A DNA stretch of 13,310 nucleotides from Clostridia bacterium (lineage in GTDB: Bacteria; Bacillota; Clostridia; Christensenellales; CAG-314), in contig CAAGHL010000008.1 of NCBI GenBank assembly GCA_900769665.1, positions 1 to 13,310 of the forward strand. The letters are read 5' to 3'. The notes under the pieces are model-generated. The model was not told the origin of the DNA and made no database searches. It saw nothing but the letters and a program-made list of their open reading frames with translations. This document shows, in pieces, positions 7,054 through 13,310 of this stretch. The stretch's first letter is position 1, and every line of letters begins with the position of its first letter. Both the position numbers and the translations under genes were made by a program.

Positions 7054-9645
7054 ATGAAAAGATTTTTATCTGTGTTTCTTTCTATTATGATTGTGGTGGC
7101 TATGCTCGGGCTTGTCGCTTGCGACAATGTTCCTACCGACACGCACACTCATACATTTGCTACGGAGTGGAGCAAATCGGACTCCGAACACTGGCACGCC
7201 GCTACATGCGAGCATACCGACGAGGTTTCCGACCGCGCCCCGCACGAATTTAACGTGGAAGTAACGCGCACAGCCACAGCCGAACAAGCAGGCGAAGCGG
7301 TGTACACATGCAAAGTGTGCGGCTTCTCCAAGACGGAAGCGTTGCCCTACGAAGGTCACCAACACATCATCGGTTGGACGACGACTCTCGGCGAGCATAC
7401 GCAACACTACATTTGCTGTGATCAACAAATCGAAAACCCGCAACACGGCGCGCACACCTACAATGAAAAAACGATTTGTACCGTTTGCGGCAAGTACTCG
7501 GTTGTGGAAGACGCTCGCGAAAAGCTCAACAAAGGCTTGCTCTCCTACACGTTGGTTGTGGAAAACATCAATTTGACATTGACTGCAATTTCCCCCGACA
7601 ACCCCGACATCACCATCGACAGCGGTGCATTCAAACTCGGTCTTGACGAAAACTACATGCTCACGCTTGTCGGAACGTTTAGCGGTACTTACAGCCGCTA
7701 TGTCGAAGTCGGCGCAGGCGAAAACGACAAGGACAAGGTTACAAGCCAAATCGGCGGCACTATTGTAATCGAAAATAACAAAGTGTACGTCATCGGCAAA
7801 GTCGAAGGCGGCGCAATGAGTACGGAAAAGTACTCCGACAACTCTATCTACACTGCCTACGTAGGTCTTGACGAGACGGAAACTTACGCCGTATATGACC
7901 TTGATAAGCAATTTGCTTCCTTGGGCGTGGAAAACTTTGTCGGCACAGTCAATCAATTGTTGGAAGTTGCCTACGAACATTCCGAGGAAATCAAGTCCGT
8001 CATCGACGCAATATTGTCGGTAAACACGGGTAGCAACTTCGACAAATGGTTTGTCAAGGGCGAGGGCAACACCTACACTCTCAGCTTCGACGCAATTGCC
8101 AACTTCAACAATACCGTTAAGGATTTGACCGTAGGCGGTTTGCTTAGTCAACTTACCGGTACGGAAGACTACAAGACGTTTATCTGCGGTATGGTGACAG
8201 CCGCGCTCAACTACAAGGTTGGCGACATGCTTGACATGCTCAAACAACAAGGCGTAGACATCTACGAAATCAACAACAAACTCAACGAGTTGATTGCCAA
8301 GTACAACCCCGGCGAAGAAACAACCATCGAAGGCATACTTTCTGCAAACGGTTTGCCAATTCCCGACGGAATATTGCTTGCCGACTTCATTGACAGCAAG
8401 ATTGTACGCGCGTACAAGGTAATCGACGTCATCAACATGATCGGCAAGGCAAGAGCCGACGAAAATACAACCTACGAGGATTTGACCGTCGAAGCCGCTA
8501 TTGAGTTTGTTACTAACCTCATCACCCAATACGAATCGCAAAAGATCTACGACATTGTTGGCAATCTCGTCACAATGTTGCTTAGTTCGCAAGGTAAGGA
8601 AACGACCGTTACGGGCAACAACGTCTACTTCTTTATCGACCAAGTGGCAAAGTTGCTGTCCGACTGCATACATGTCTCCGTCACCATTGACAACGGCAAA
8701 CTTGCGGGCGTTTCGTTTGAAATTTCCTACAAGCCTACTACCGATGCCGATGAACCCTTCCAAACAACGCAAGACGGCACAACGGAAGGCGACGGCACAA
8801 CGGAAGAGCCTACTGCGGAAGAACAACTCAACGCTTCGATTGAGGAAACTTTCAGCATGGCGCGCATGATACTCGGTAACATTACAATAAAGCTCGGCCT
8901 TGGCAACAGCAAGGTGGATGTCAACGTGCAGGAAGTCATCGCTAATATCAACAAGGGCGTAGCAAATGCCACTCCCGACAACAACTCGCTAAAAGCTATT
9001 CTTGCGGAAAACGGCTTTGAAAACGTCGAAATTACCGATAAGGACGGTAGAGATTACGTCACGGCTACGAAAAAAGTTGACGGTTTCTTCTACAATATCA
9101 CCAAAGCCGACAACAAAGGTGACTGGTTGCTTTATGAAATGAACGTCAAGTTTGGCGGTTATGTGGACGAAATGTTCGCCGCAGTCAACTATGTCGACAA
9201 GTGCGGCAAGAGCTTTGTTGCCTACGCCGACGCCACGATGAAGACGTTGGAAGTGCTCGACGCCAAGTATATGTGGAAGTCTACCCCTACGGAGTACTTG
9301 ACGGATGACGAAGTTGCGGCTATTCGCACGGACTACCAAACCGCATACGAAGCGGAGCACGCTTACCAAGAGTTGTTTGGTGACTTCGACAGCGTGTACA
9401 AGTGCTCGCTGTGGTACAAGTACGACGCAACAAACGGCCTTGTCGCTTGTGACAAAAATTGCAACATAGTTATGCCTATGGAAAATATTTTGCACAATTA
9501 CGAGCTTGTCGAAGACAAAACGGCGCTTATCAACGGCGACTACTACACCAAGCTTGTGTACAAGTGCAAAACTTGCGAAAAGCAACTTATTCTCTACGTA
9601 CTTGACAAGACGGTAGTAAAAACCGACACACAGTTGGCTGCATAG
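7054..9645 (+). CDS. Large surface lipoprotein with His/Cys-rich N-terminal modules
   Basis: This is an 863-residue predicted lipoprotein of unknown function. The signal peptide ends in a lipobox LVAC, with lipidated C23. GGGAGGA lies 3 bases before the ATG at 7054 and decides the start. Residues about 31-160 carry modules rich in paired His and Cys: HTHTF, HWHAATCEH, YTCKVCGF, then a second set ending TICTVCGK. This style recurs in secreted clostridial proteins and could bind metal. The middle (about 165-570) is a long alpha/beta region with many helices. A linker DGTTEGDGTTEE (about 574-585) separates a second region (about 590-770). A final CxxC (CKTCEK) lies near the C-terminus. It has its own promoter and terminator, so it is probably monocistronic. 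LspA encoded upstream would process it. Confidence 0.88.
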   Translation: MKRFLSVFLSIMIVVAMLGLVACDNVPTDTHTHTFATEWSKSDSEHWHAATCEHTDEVSDRAPHEFNVEVTRTATAEQAGEAVYTCKVCGFSKTEALPYEGHQHIIGWTTTLGEHTQHYICCDQQIENPQHGAHTYNEKTICTVCGKYSVVEDAREKLNKGLLSYTLVVENINLTLTAISPDNPDITIDSGAFKLGLDENYMLTLVGTFSGTYSRYVEVGAGENDKDKVTSQIGGTIVIENNKVYVIGKVEGGAMSTEKYSDNSIYTAYVGLDETETYAVYDLDKQFASLGVENFVGTVNQLLEVAYEHSEEIKSVIDAILSVNTGSNFDKWFVKGEGNTYTLSFDAIANFNNTVKDLTVGGLLSQLTGTEDYKTFICGMVTAALNYKVGDMLDMLKQQGVDIYEINNKLNELIAKYNPGEETTIEGILSANGLPIPDGILLADFIDSKIVRAYKVIDVINMIGKARADENTTYEDLTVEAAIEFVTNLITQYESQKIYDIVGNLVTMLLSSQGKETTVTGNNVYFFIDQVAKLLSDCIHVSVTIDNGKLAGVSFEISYKPTTDADEPFQTTQDGTTEGDGTTEEPTAEEQLNASIEETFSMARMILGNITIKLGLGNSKVDVNVQEVIANINKGVANATPDNNSLKAILAENGFENVEITDKDGRDYVTATKKVDGFFYNITKADNKGDWLLYEMNVKFGGYVDEMFAAVNYVDKCGKSFVAYADATMKTLEVLDAKYMWKSTPTEYLTDDEVAAIRTDYQTAYEAEHAYQELFGDFDSVYKCSLWYKYDATNGLVACDKNCNIVMPMENILHNYELVEDKTALINGDYYTKLVYKCKTCEKQLILYVLDKTVVKTDTQLAA
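8773..8806 (+). repeat. Tandem 18-base repeat encoding an acidic linker
   Basis: GACGGCACAACGGAAG occurs at 8773-8788 and again at 8791-8806, with a period of 18 bases. It encodes DGTTEG-DGTTEE inside the lipoprotein, in an acidic, Thr-rich stretch that looks like an inter-domain linker. Two in-frame units could expand or contract without a frameshift. Confidence 0.8.
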
Positions 9646-9669
9646 TAAATTTGCAACAAACATACAAAG

Positions 9670-9702
9670 GACAACGGGCAAACGGCTCGTTGTCTTTTTT
9701 TT
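9670..9702 (+). terminator. Intrinsic terminator after the lipoprotein gene
   Basis: GACAACGGGC (9670-9679) pairs with GCTCGTTGTC (9685-9694) over 10 bp with one G-U, around a 5-base loop, followed by eight T residues. It lies 25 bases past the stop at 9645. Confidence 0.9.
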
Positions 9703-9904
9703 GTTGCGGCATTGTCCTTTTTTTGACGGCGTAACGTAATGTTTGCTTCGGCAAAGTGTATTCTACTTCGGCAAAATGTCGTCGGTAAACGTGAGCAAGA
9801 CGGCTTTTGTACGTCGTTTTACCCCAAAATACAGCCAAACCCCGAAATTTGTCGCTAAAAAGGGCAAAAAGCGACAATATGCAAGAATAGTCGTTATATT
9901 TCGC
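9703..9904. other. Intergenic spacer with a candidate operator
   Basis: No coding frame is supported on either strand; the open minus-strand frame here starts in the next gene's leader and ends in the lipoprotein gene. The notable element is an 8-bp perfect inverted repeat TTGTCGCT (9849-9856) / AGCGACAA (9870-9877). It is 28 bases upstream of the -35 at 9905, a position suited to an activator or repressor site. Confidence 0.35.
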
Positions 9905-9933
9905 TTGACATTTTATATTGGGCAGTATATAAT
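9905..9933 (+). promoter_or_regulatory. Consensus sigma-A promoter
   Basis: TTGACA (9905-9910) and TATAAT (9928-9933) are both perfect consensus hexamers with a 17-base spacer. It should drive strong transcription of the small membrane protein from about 9940, and possibly of the pilin-like gene beyond it. Confidence 0.92.
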
Positions 9934-9981
9934 ATAACAAACGAAATAGTTGTCGCTGACGTGACAAAGAGGGGAACGAAC

Positions 9982-10428
9982 GTGGTTACATTGATTACTT
10001 ACATCGGCATGAATGTTGTATTGTCGGCGTTTCTTGAACGAAAAAGCAAGAAAACCGCATACATTTTTCACGCCGTTTTGTTTTTCTTCACATTCTGCAT
10101 GTTGTTGATTGTCGAGTGTGACAATGTAGTCGGTAGTGCCGTGGCGGAACTACTCGGCGAGAAAACTTTCAACGCGGTAACCACCGTTTTGTTGGGCACT
10201 CGCCTTAATGTAATGTTGCCGCTGCTGGTAGTGGAAACGGCGTTGTTGTTGCAAACCGTACTTGTTGCCATGTTTACGGTACAAAGCATAGCGACATGTC
10301 TTGTAGGTAGCAAGCACAAGGCGTATCAACGCTTGACCGCAACTCGTCCTACCCCCCCCCGTTGGCAAACTGACGGCGTAATCGATGGGCAACACCTGTA
10401 TGCGTTGTTGCAAGTGATGCTGTGCTGA
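9982..10428 (+). CDS. Small membrane protein of unknown function
   Basis: I do not recognise a family. The GTG at 9982 follows AGAGGGG (9968-9974) at a normal distance; the in-frame GTG at 9961 has no binding site, so I start at 9982 (148 residues). Three hydrophobic segments are visible, at about residues 2-18, 26-44 and 73-105. They are separated by a basic loop (ERKSKKT) and a more polar segment (VECDNVVGSAVAELLGEK). The C-terminal 40 residues are polar and lack a clear domain. A run of nine C (10352-10360) lies in this tail. With one C more or fewer the protein would stop within about eight codons, so the last 22 residues depend on the tract length. The gene follows a perfect promoter. 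Confidence 0.65.
   Translation: MVTLITYIGMNVVLSAFLERKSKKTAYIFHAVLFFFTFCMLLIVECDNVVGSAVAELLGEKTFNAVTTVLLGTRLNVMLPLLVVETALLLQTVLVAMFTVQSIATCLVGSKHKAYQRLTATRPTPPRWQTDGVIDGQHLYALLQVMLC
10352..10360 (+). repeat. Nine-C homopolymer tract inside a coding region
   Basis: Nine consecutive C residues lie in codons for Pro in the membrane protein at 9982-10428. Eight C would give PVGKLTA then a stop; ten C would give PPLAN then a stop. Such tracts are classic slipped-strand sites, but they are also common sequencing or assembly errors. Confidence 0.8.
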
Positions 10429-10442
10429 AATATTCTTCTTAA

Positions 10443-10474
10443 ACCCGCATCGTTTTAGATGTTCGGGTACTTTT
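10443..10474 (+). terminator. Possible weak terminator
   Basis: ACCCG-CATC (10443-10451) can pair with GATG-TT-CGGGT (10458-10468), a 9-bp stem with a 2-base bulge, followed by ACTTTT. The bulge and the short T-run make it weak. It may only attenuate readthrough toward the pilin-like gene. Confidence 0.35.
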
Positions 10475-10565
10475 GCGTGCGCAAAAAACACATACGTATG
10501 CAAAAATTGTGTACATTTGTCACGGAAAACGTGACGAAAATTTGGGTTACAACAGTGGTAACCCA
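10471..10565 (+). promoter_or_regulatory. Hairpin-rich leader of the pilin-like gene
   Basis: Four symmetric elements precede the start at 10590: TTTTGCG/CGCAAAA (10471-10486, 2-base spacer), the palindrome CATACGTATG (10491-10500), a hairpin GTCACG/CGTGAC (10519-10535, 5-base GAAAA loop), and a hairpin TGGGTTAC/GTAACCCA (10543-10565). The last ends 8 bases before AAGGAGA (10574-10580). CCAAAT at 10566-10571 can pair instead with ATTTGG at 10540-10545, so two folds compete. A regulatory RNA is plausible. It does not match a c-di-GMP or other riboswitch that I can recognise. No clear promoter was found here. Confidence 0.45.
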
Positions 10566-10589
10566 CCAAATATAAGGAGAATATCTATC

Positions 10590-12365
10590 ATGAATAGAAA
10601 TACTAAAAAAGGTTTCACGATTGTGGAATTGATCATTGTCATTGCCGTGATAGCAGTGCTTGCCGCAGTGCTTATCCCGACATTTAGTAACCTTATCCAA
10701 AAGGCAAACGTTGCCGCAGATACAACCCTAATTAAAAACCTCAACACGGCGCTTGCCATGGACACGTCCGTTTCCAAGCATGTCACCATGACGCAAGCGT
10801 TGGAAGCAACCAAGGAAAACGGCTTTGACGTGGAAAAAATCGTTGCACGCGCAACTGACAACAAAATCGTGTGGGACAGCGTAAACGACTGCTTCGCTTA
10901 CAGCGAAAAGGACAAAACCGGCCTTACTTACATCCCCGATTCCAAGACCGACGCAAATGTTGCCGACTACCAACTTTGGACGATTGTCAAAGACACAACG
11001 CTTGATAAGCAATATTCGAGCTACATTGCAGGAACAAACGTTACAGGCGAAATCACCGCAACCAAAGGTGTAGACGTTGGTGAAAACACAGGTATAAGTT
11101 CGATAAAATACACAGGAAGTACTGATCCTCAACGTGTTGTAATTCGCACTAACGGCGGAAAGTTGACCGTTGATGCTCCCAAGGATCACGTGGAGCACTA
11201 CGGACTTGCAAAGGAAATCGATGTGGCTGTTTCGGACACAACATACGTTGAACACGGCACGGTTGCCAAAATGACTGTTGCAGCGGAAGCTAAAAACGTT
11301 GTAATCAAATCTACGGCAGTAGTGGTTGAAATCAACAACAAGAGTAAAAATCTCAACAACGAAGGCGGTTTTATCGTCAAATTATCGGAAGGAAGCGAGA
11401 AGTTGAATTCCGGTAGCATTGCAACCGGAGACGAAATTTATGTAGGCAACTACGACCAACTTCAAGGACTTGCTTATTCTTCAACAATGGGCAACAACCT
11501 TGACGGAAAAACAATCAAACTTACAGCCGACATCAATATGACTGGTAAGACTTGGACTCCGTTCGGATTCCGTACAGAGACCGGTAGTACAAACCATTTT
11601 ACAGGAACCATCGACGGACAAGGGCACAAGATTGTCGGTTTATCAAACGGTAGTTACAGGGGTTTGGAAAGTGAAACCACATATACGGGCATTACTGGTG
11701 ACGACTACGGCTTTATTGCTTACACGGCTGGTGACGTTGTTGTAAAGAATATTACGTTTGAAAACGTTAACATCAATTCTTCGACGGCAAAAACTTGTGG
11801 CGTTGTTGTAGGTTGTACTCAAGGTGATAATATCACAAAGAGTTTGACTTTGGAAAACATCAAGGTTACGGGTTCTGTAATTGCAAGAGATAAGGTTGCC
11901 GGGCTTGTAGGATATGTGAAGTACGTTAAGAGTGCTAAAATCTCCAACTGCACGGTAGACGCGACAATTTCCGCTACGGCTACAAATACGGAAAGCTTCC
12001 GCGCAGGCGGTTTGATCGGTTATGTTTCGTCGGCAGACGTAACTGTTGCCAACTGCTCCTACAAAGGAGAAGTTACAGCAAATACGAAGAATGGGGATTC
12101 GTGGTGTGGTTTGTTGACTTCGGGTTTCGCCGGCAGCGTTAATATGAAAGTAAGCAATTGCACGTTTGATGGACAGGCTAGCACTAGCATTAGGGCTAAT
12201 GCAAATAATGATAAGTATGGTTGCAAATTGAATAATAATCAATATGTAATCGGAGTACTTGCTTGTAGTGAAATCGTAGGTGGTACCACTCTTGGCAACG
12301 GCACGTTTTCTGTTTCTTACACAGAAAGTGTTTACACGGTAACGCAAGGTAACGGGCAACAATAA
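10590..12365 (+). CDS. Prepilin-like surface protein with GLUG-type repeat region
   Basis: The N-terminus is a type IV prepilin signal: a basic leader MNRNTKKG, cleavage after G8, F9 as the first mature residue, and E13 at mature position 5, followed by about 20 hydrophobic residues. Prepilin peptidase would process it. AAGGAGA nine bases before the ATG at 10590 sets the start, giving 591 residues, far longer than a usual pilin (130-200). Residues about 35-150 resemble a pilin head. Residues about 285-550 hold an adhesin-type beta region: YDQLQGLAYS, FTGTIDGQGHKIVGL, DYGFIAY, VAGLVGY (about 433) and AGGLIGYVSS (about 471), with repeated ISNCT/VSNCT turns typical of GLUG-motif, beta-helix-like proteins. 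Export to the surface as a pilin-anchored adhesin is inferred. No pilus assembly gene is in the window. Confidence 0.82.
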   Translation: MNRNTKKGFTIVELIIVIAVIAVLAAVLIPTFSNLIQKANVAADTTLIKNLNTALAMDTSVSKHVTMTQALEATKENGFDVEKIVARATDNKIVWDSVNDCFAYSEKDKTGLTYIPDSKTDANVADYQLWTIVKDTTLDKQYSSYIAGTNVTGEITATKGVDVGENTGISSIKYTGSTDPQRVVIRTNGGKLTVDAPKDHVEHYGLAKEIDVAVSDTTYVEHGTVAKMTVAAEAKNVVIKSTAVVVEINNKSKNLNNEGGFIVKLSEGSEKLNSGSIATGDEIYVGNYDQLQGLAYSSTMGNNLDGKTIKLTADINMTGKTWTPFGFRTETGSTNHFTGTIDGQGHKIVGLSNGSYRGLESETTYTGITGDDYGFIAYTAGDVVVKNITFENVNINSSTAKTCGVVVGCTQGDNITKSLTLENIKVTGSVIARDKVAGLVGYVKYVKSAKISNCTVDATISATATNTESFRAGGLIGYVSSADVTVANCSYKGEVTANTKNGDSWCGLLTSGFAGSVNMKVSNCTFDGQASTSIRANANNDKYGCKLNNNQYVIGVLACSEIVGGTTLGNGTFSVSYTESVYTVTQGNGQQ

Positions 12366-12543
12366 ATTACTATCTTTGTATCACACAAAACTTTCGGAAA
12401 GTCTAACTATGTCTTTACGTTAATGCTACAAAGCGCAACCGCAAGTTTGTCGGTTTACAAGCAGTCAACCAAAGTAAACGGGTGCTTGCAAACGCCGATT
12501 AACGGTTTGCAATCTCCGAAAGTAAAATTCCATTTACAAAAAA
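12366..12543 (+). other. Structured 3' region of the pilin-like gene
   Basis: About 180 bases separate the stop from the terminator. Complementary segments are visible: ACTTT/AAAGT near 12390-12402, CAAGCA (12458-12463) with TGCTTG (12483-12488), and GCAAA..CCG (12488-12497) with CGGTTTGC (12503-12510). The open frame at 12423-12629 crosses the terminator and has no binding site, so I do not call it. This may be a 3' UTR or a 3'-end-derived small RNA. Confidence 0.35.
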
Positions 12544-12584
12544 CTGCCGTGGGAGAGCTTTCTTTCTCCTACGGCAGCTTTTTT
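12544..12584 (+). terminator. Strong intrinsic terminator
   Basis: CTGCCGTGGGAGA (12544-12556) pairs with TCTCCTACGGCAG (12565-12577) over 13 bp with one G-U pair and an 8-base loop, followed by C and six T residues. Confidence 0.93.
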
Positions 12585-12668
12585 GTTTTACTTTTAGGTT
12601 TTGTTAAAATTCGCGCCAATGTCAAATAAATTTATCTAGGGTTAATTTAGCAATCACTAATAATTTTT

Positions 12669-12691
12669 GCGCGACCTAACGTCGACGAGTA
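12669..12691 (+). repeat. 23-base direct repeat, first copy
   Basis: These 23 bases are identical to 13213-13235 (core CCTAACGTCGACGAGTA). The second copy lies inside repeat F; the sequences on either side here do not match the rest of the family. Confidence 0.75.
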
Positions 12692-12692
12692 G

Positions 12693-12904
12693 GACTATTT
12701 ACATTACTACGTTTGCATCAGTAACATTGTTATCGACAACAACTGCTCCACGGCTGAGGACAAATTAGAATATGTAAGACGATGTTTATTTGCGAACGGA
12801 TTACTATCGTAACTACATACTACGCCGCCTTTGACCGCATGCCCCTGCGAGTTTTGAGTGAGAGCATGGCAAACACAAATTGTATTGCCTATTACACTGG
12901 ATAA
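12693..12904 (+). pseudogene. Possible gene relic
   Basis: Frame 12693-12812 is open for 39 codons with a plausible amino-acid mix (YVCISNIVIDNN, then EDKLEYVRRCLF) but has no start codon. It overlaps a second 40-codon open frame, 12782-12904 (FDRMPLRVLSESMANTN), in a different phase. Together they could be two pieces of one frameshifted gene. CISNIVID faintly recalls the first strand of PfkB-type kinases, which I would not rely on. Chance open frames explain this equally well. Confidence 0.2.
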
Positions 12905-13044
12905 AATCTTTTTCTAAGAGGAGTATTGCAAGCTAAAGAATAGTAATTTAGTGGAAAATTGCAAGGGTAGCGACGGAAAAGGGTTTACCTCACTATATTG
13001 TCATAAGTTCAATTAGTTGCCTTATGCTAAGTCGTTTGCAAGGC

Positions 13045-13065
13045 AAGGTGTTGCCCCACAGCGAC
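13045..13065 (+). repeat. Intergenic repeat family, partial copy E
   Basis: AAGGTGTTGCCCCACAGCGA matches the reverse complement of copy A near 214-234 (AGGTGTTGTCCCACAGCGAC) with one mismatch over the shared part. The similarity stops after the AGCGAC block. Confidence 0.6.
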
Positions 13066-13191
13066 TTTTTAATTACGTCTGCCCTTTGAAGAAAGAGCTG
13101 AGGTGATGTCCAAACGAAAACATTTCGCAAAGGCAGCGAAGCCTCTTCGAGGGCGGAACGAGGGCACGGTTACGTAATCTTTGTTAGCAAT

Positions 13192-13310
13192 GAGCCGAGG
13201 TGTTACCACGCAGCGCGACCTAACGTCGACGAGTAAGTGAACTACAAAGTCGTTGCCCACTTTACTATAACGCCGAGGCTGTACCCAACCGAAAACCTCG
13301 AAGCGAGCGG
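13192..13310 (+). repeat. Intergenic repeat family, copy F (runs to window edge)
   Basis: GAGCCGAGGTGTTACCACGC (from 13192) matches the reverse complement of copy B's GCGTGG/ACGTGGCAACAACTCGGC segment with a few changes. It then contains the 23-base repeat at 13213-13235, and ends with CAACCGAAAACCTCG (13286-13300), shared with copy D. It is probably truncated by the window end. Confidence 0.6.

Larger units (their letters stand above)
12585..13310. other. Gene-free region at the right end
   Basis: No supported gene is present on either strand. The contents are repeat copies at 12669-12691, 13045-13065 and 13192-13310, and an open stretch at 12693-12904 that could be a gene relic. An AAGAGGAG sequence near 12916 resembles a binding site but is not followed by a sustained reading frame. 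Confidence 0.5.

Noticed and set aside
7066..8826. 586-codon minus-strand open frame antisense to the lipoprotein gene
   Set aside because: It comes from the GAC/AAC/TTG-rich codon use of the plus-strand gene. It has no start signal or recognisable domain, and the plus strand has a promoter, binding site and lipobox.
9587..9967. 126-codon minus-strand open frame
   Set aside because: It spans a terminator and a consensus plus-strand promoter and overlaps the lipoprotein gene's 3' end; no binding site or domain.
10501..10571. c-di-GMP (GEMM) riboswitch ahead of the pilin-like gene
   Set aside because: A GAAA-like loop and a nearby GACGAAAA recall the consensus, but the conserved GCACAGGGCAAACC portion and the second-stem receptor are missing.
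12423..12629. 68-codon open frame after the pilin-like gene
   Set aside because: It reads straight through the strong terminator stem at 12544-12577 and has no binding site.
12669..13235. CRISPR array
   Set aside because: Only two copies of the 23-base unit occur, 544 bases apart, without regular spacers or cas genes.

Overview
The window is a mostly single-stranded (+) stretch of a bacterial chromosome. It suggests a low-to-mid GC, Gram-positive-type organism, probably an uncultured member of the Clostridia. The grounds are strong AGGAG-type ribosome binding sites, consensus sigma-A promoters (TTGACA-17-TATAAT), ATGA translational overlaps, a lipobox lipoprotein, and the order lspA - rluD - aspartate carbamoyltransferase homologue, which resembles the lspA-ylyB-pyrR-pyrP-pyrB order of Bacillus. 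The taxonomic placement is inference. No phage, transposase, CRISPR array, rRNA or tRNA was seen.

Layout. 1-456: no gene; an inverted repeat and a copy of an intergenic repeat family. 457-5816: a co-directional run of six genes: holA (DNA polymerase III delta), an unrecognised five-helix membrane protein, a membrane-anchored M28 zinc peptidase, lspA, an RluA/RluD-family pseudouridine synthase, and an aspartate carbamoyltransferase homologue that has lost almost all of its catalytic residues. Two junctions are 4-base ATGA overlaps, which implies coupled translation. 5817-7053: a 1.2-kb gene-free stretch with structured DNA, a good intrinsic terminator, several repeat copies and, at its end, a consensus promoter with a hairpin leader. 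7054-9645: a large lipoprotein with His/Cys-rich modules, closed by a terminator. 9646-9981: a gap with a near-perfect promoter. 9982-10428: a small membrane protein with a nine-C tract near its 3' end. 10590-12365: a prepilin-like surface protein with a GLUG-type repeat region, preceded by a hairpin-rich leader and followed by a strong terminator 180 bases downstream. 12600-13310: no convincing gene; more repeat copies and a possible gene relic.

How the parts relate. The first half is mainly housekeeping: replication clamp loading, lipoprotein signal cleavage and rRNA modification. The second half is cell-surface: an LspA-type substrate lipoprotein and a type IV pilin-like adhesin. The most interesting points are the degenerate carbamoyltransferase kept as an intact reading frame at a pyr-like locus, the dispersed intergenic repeat family present in three separate gaps, and the structured leader in front of the pilin-like gene.
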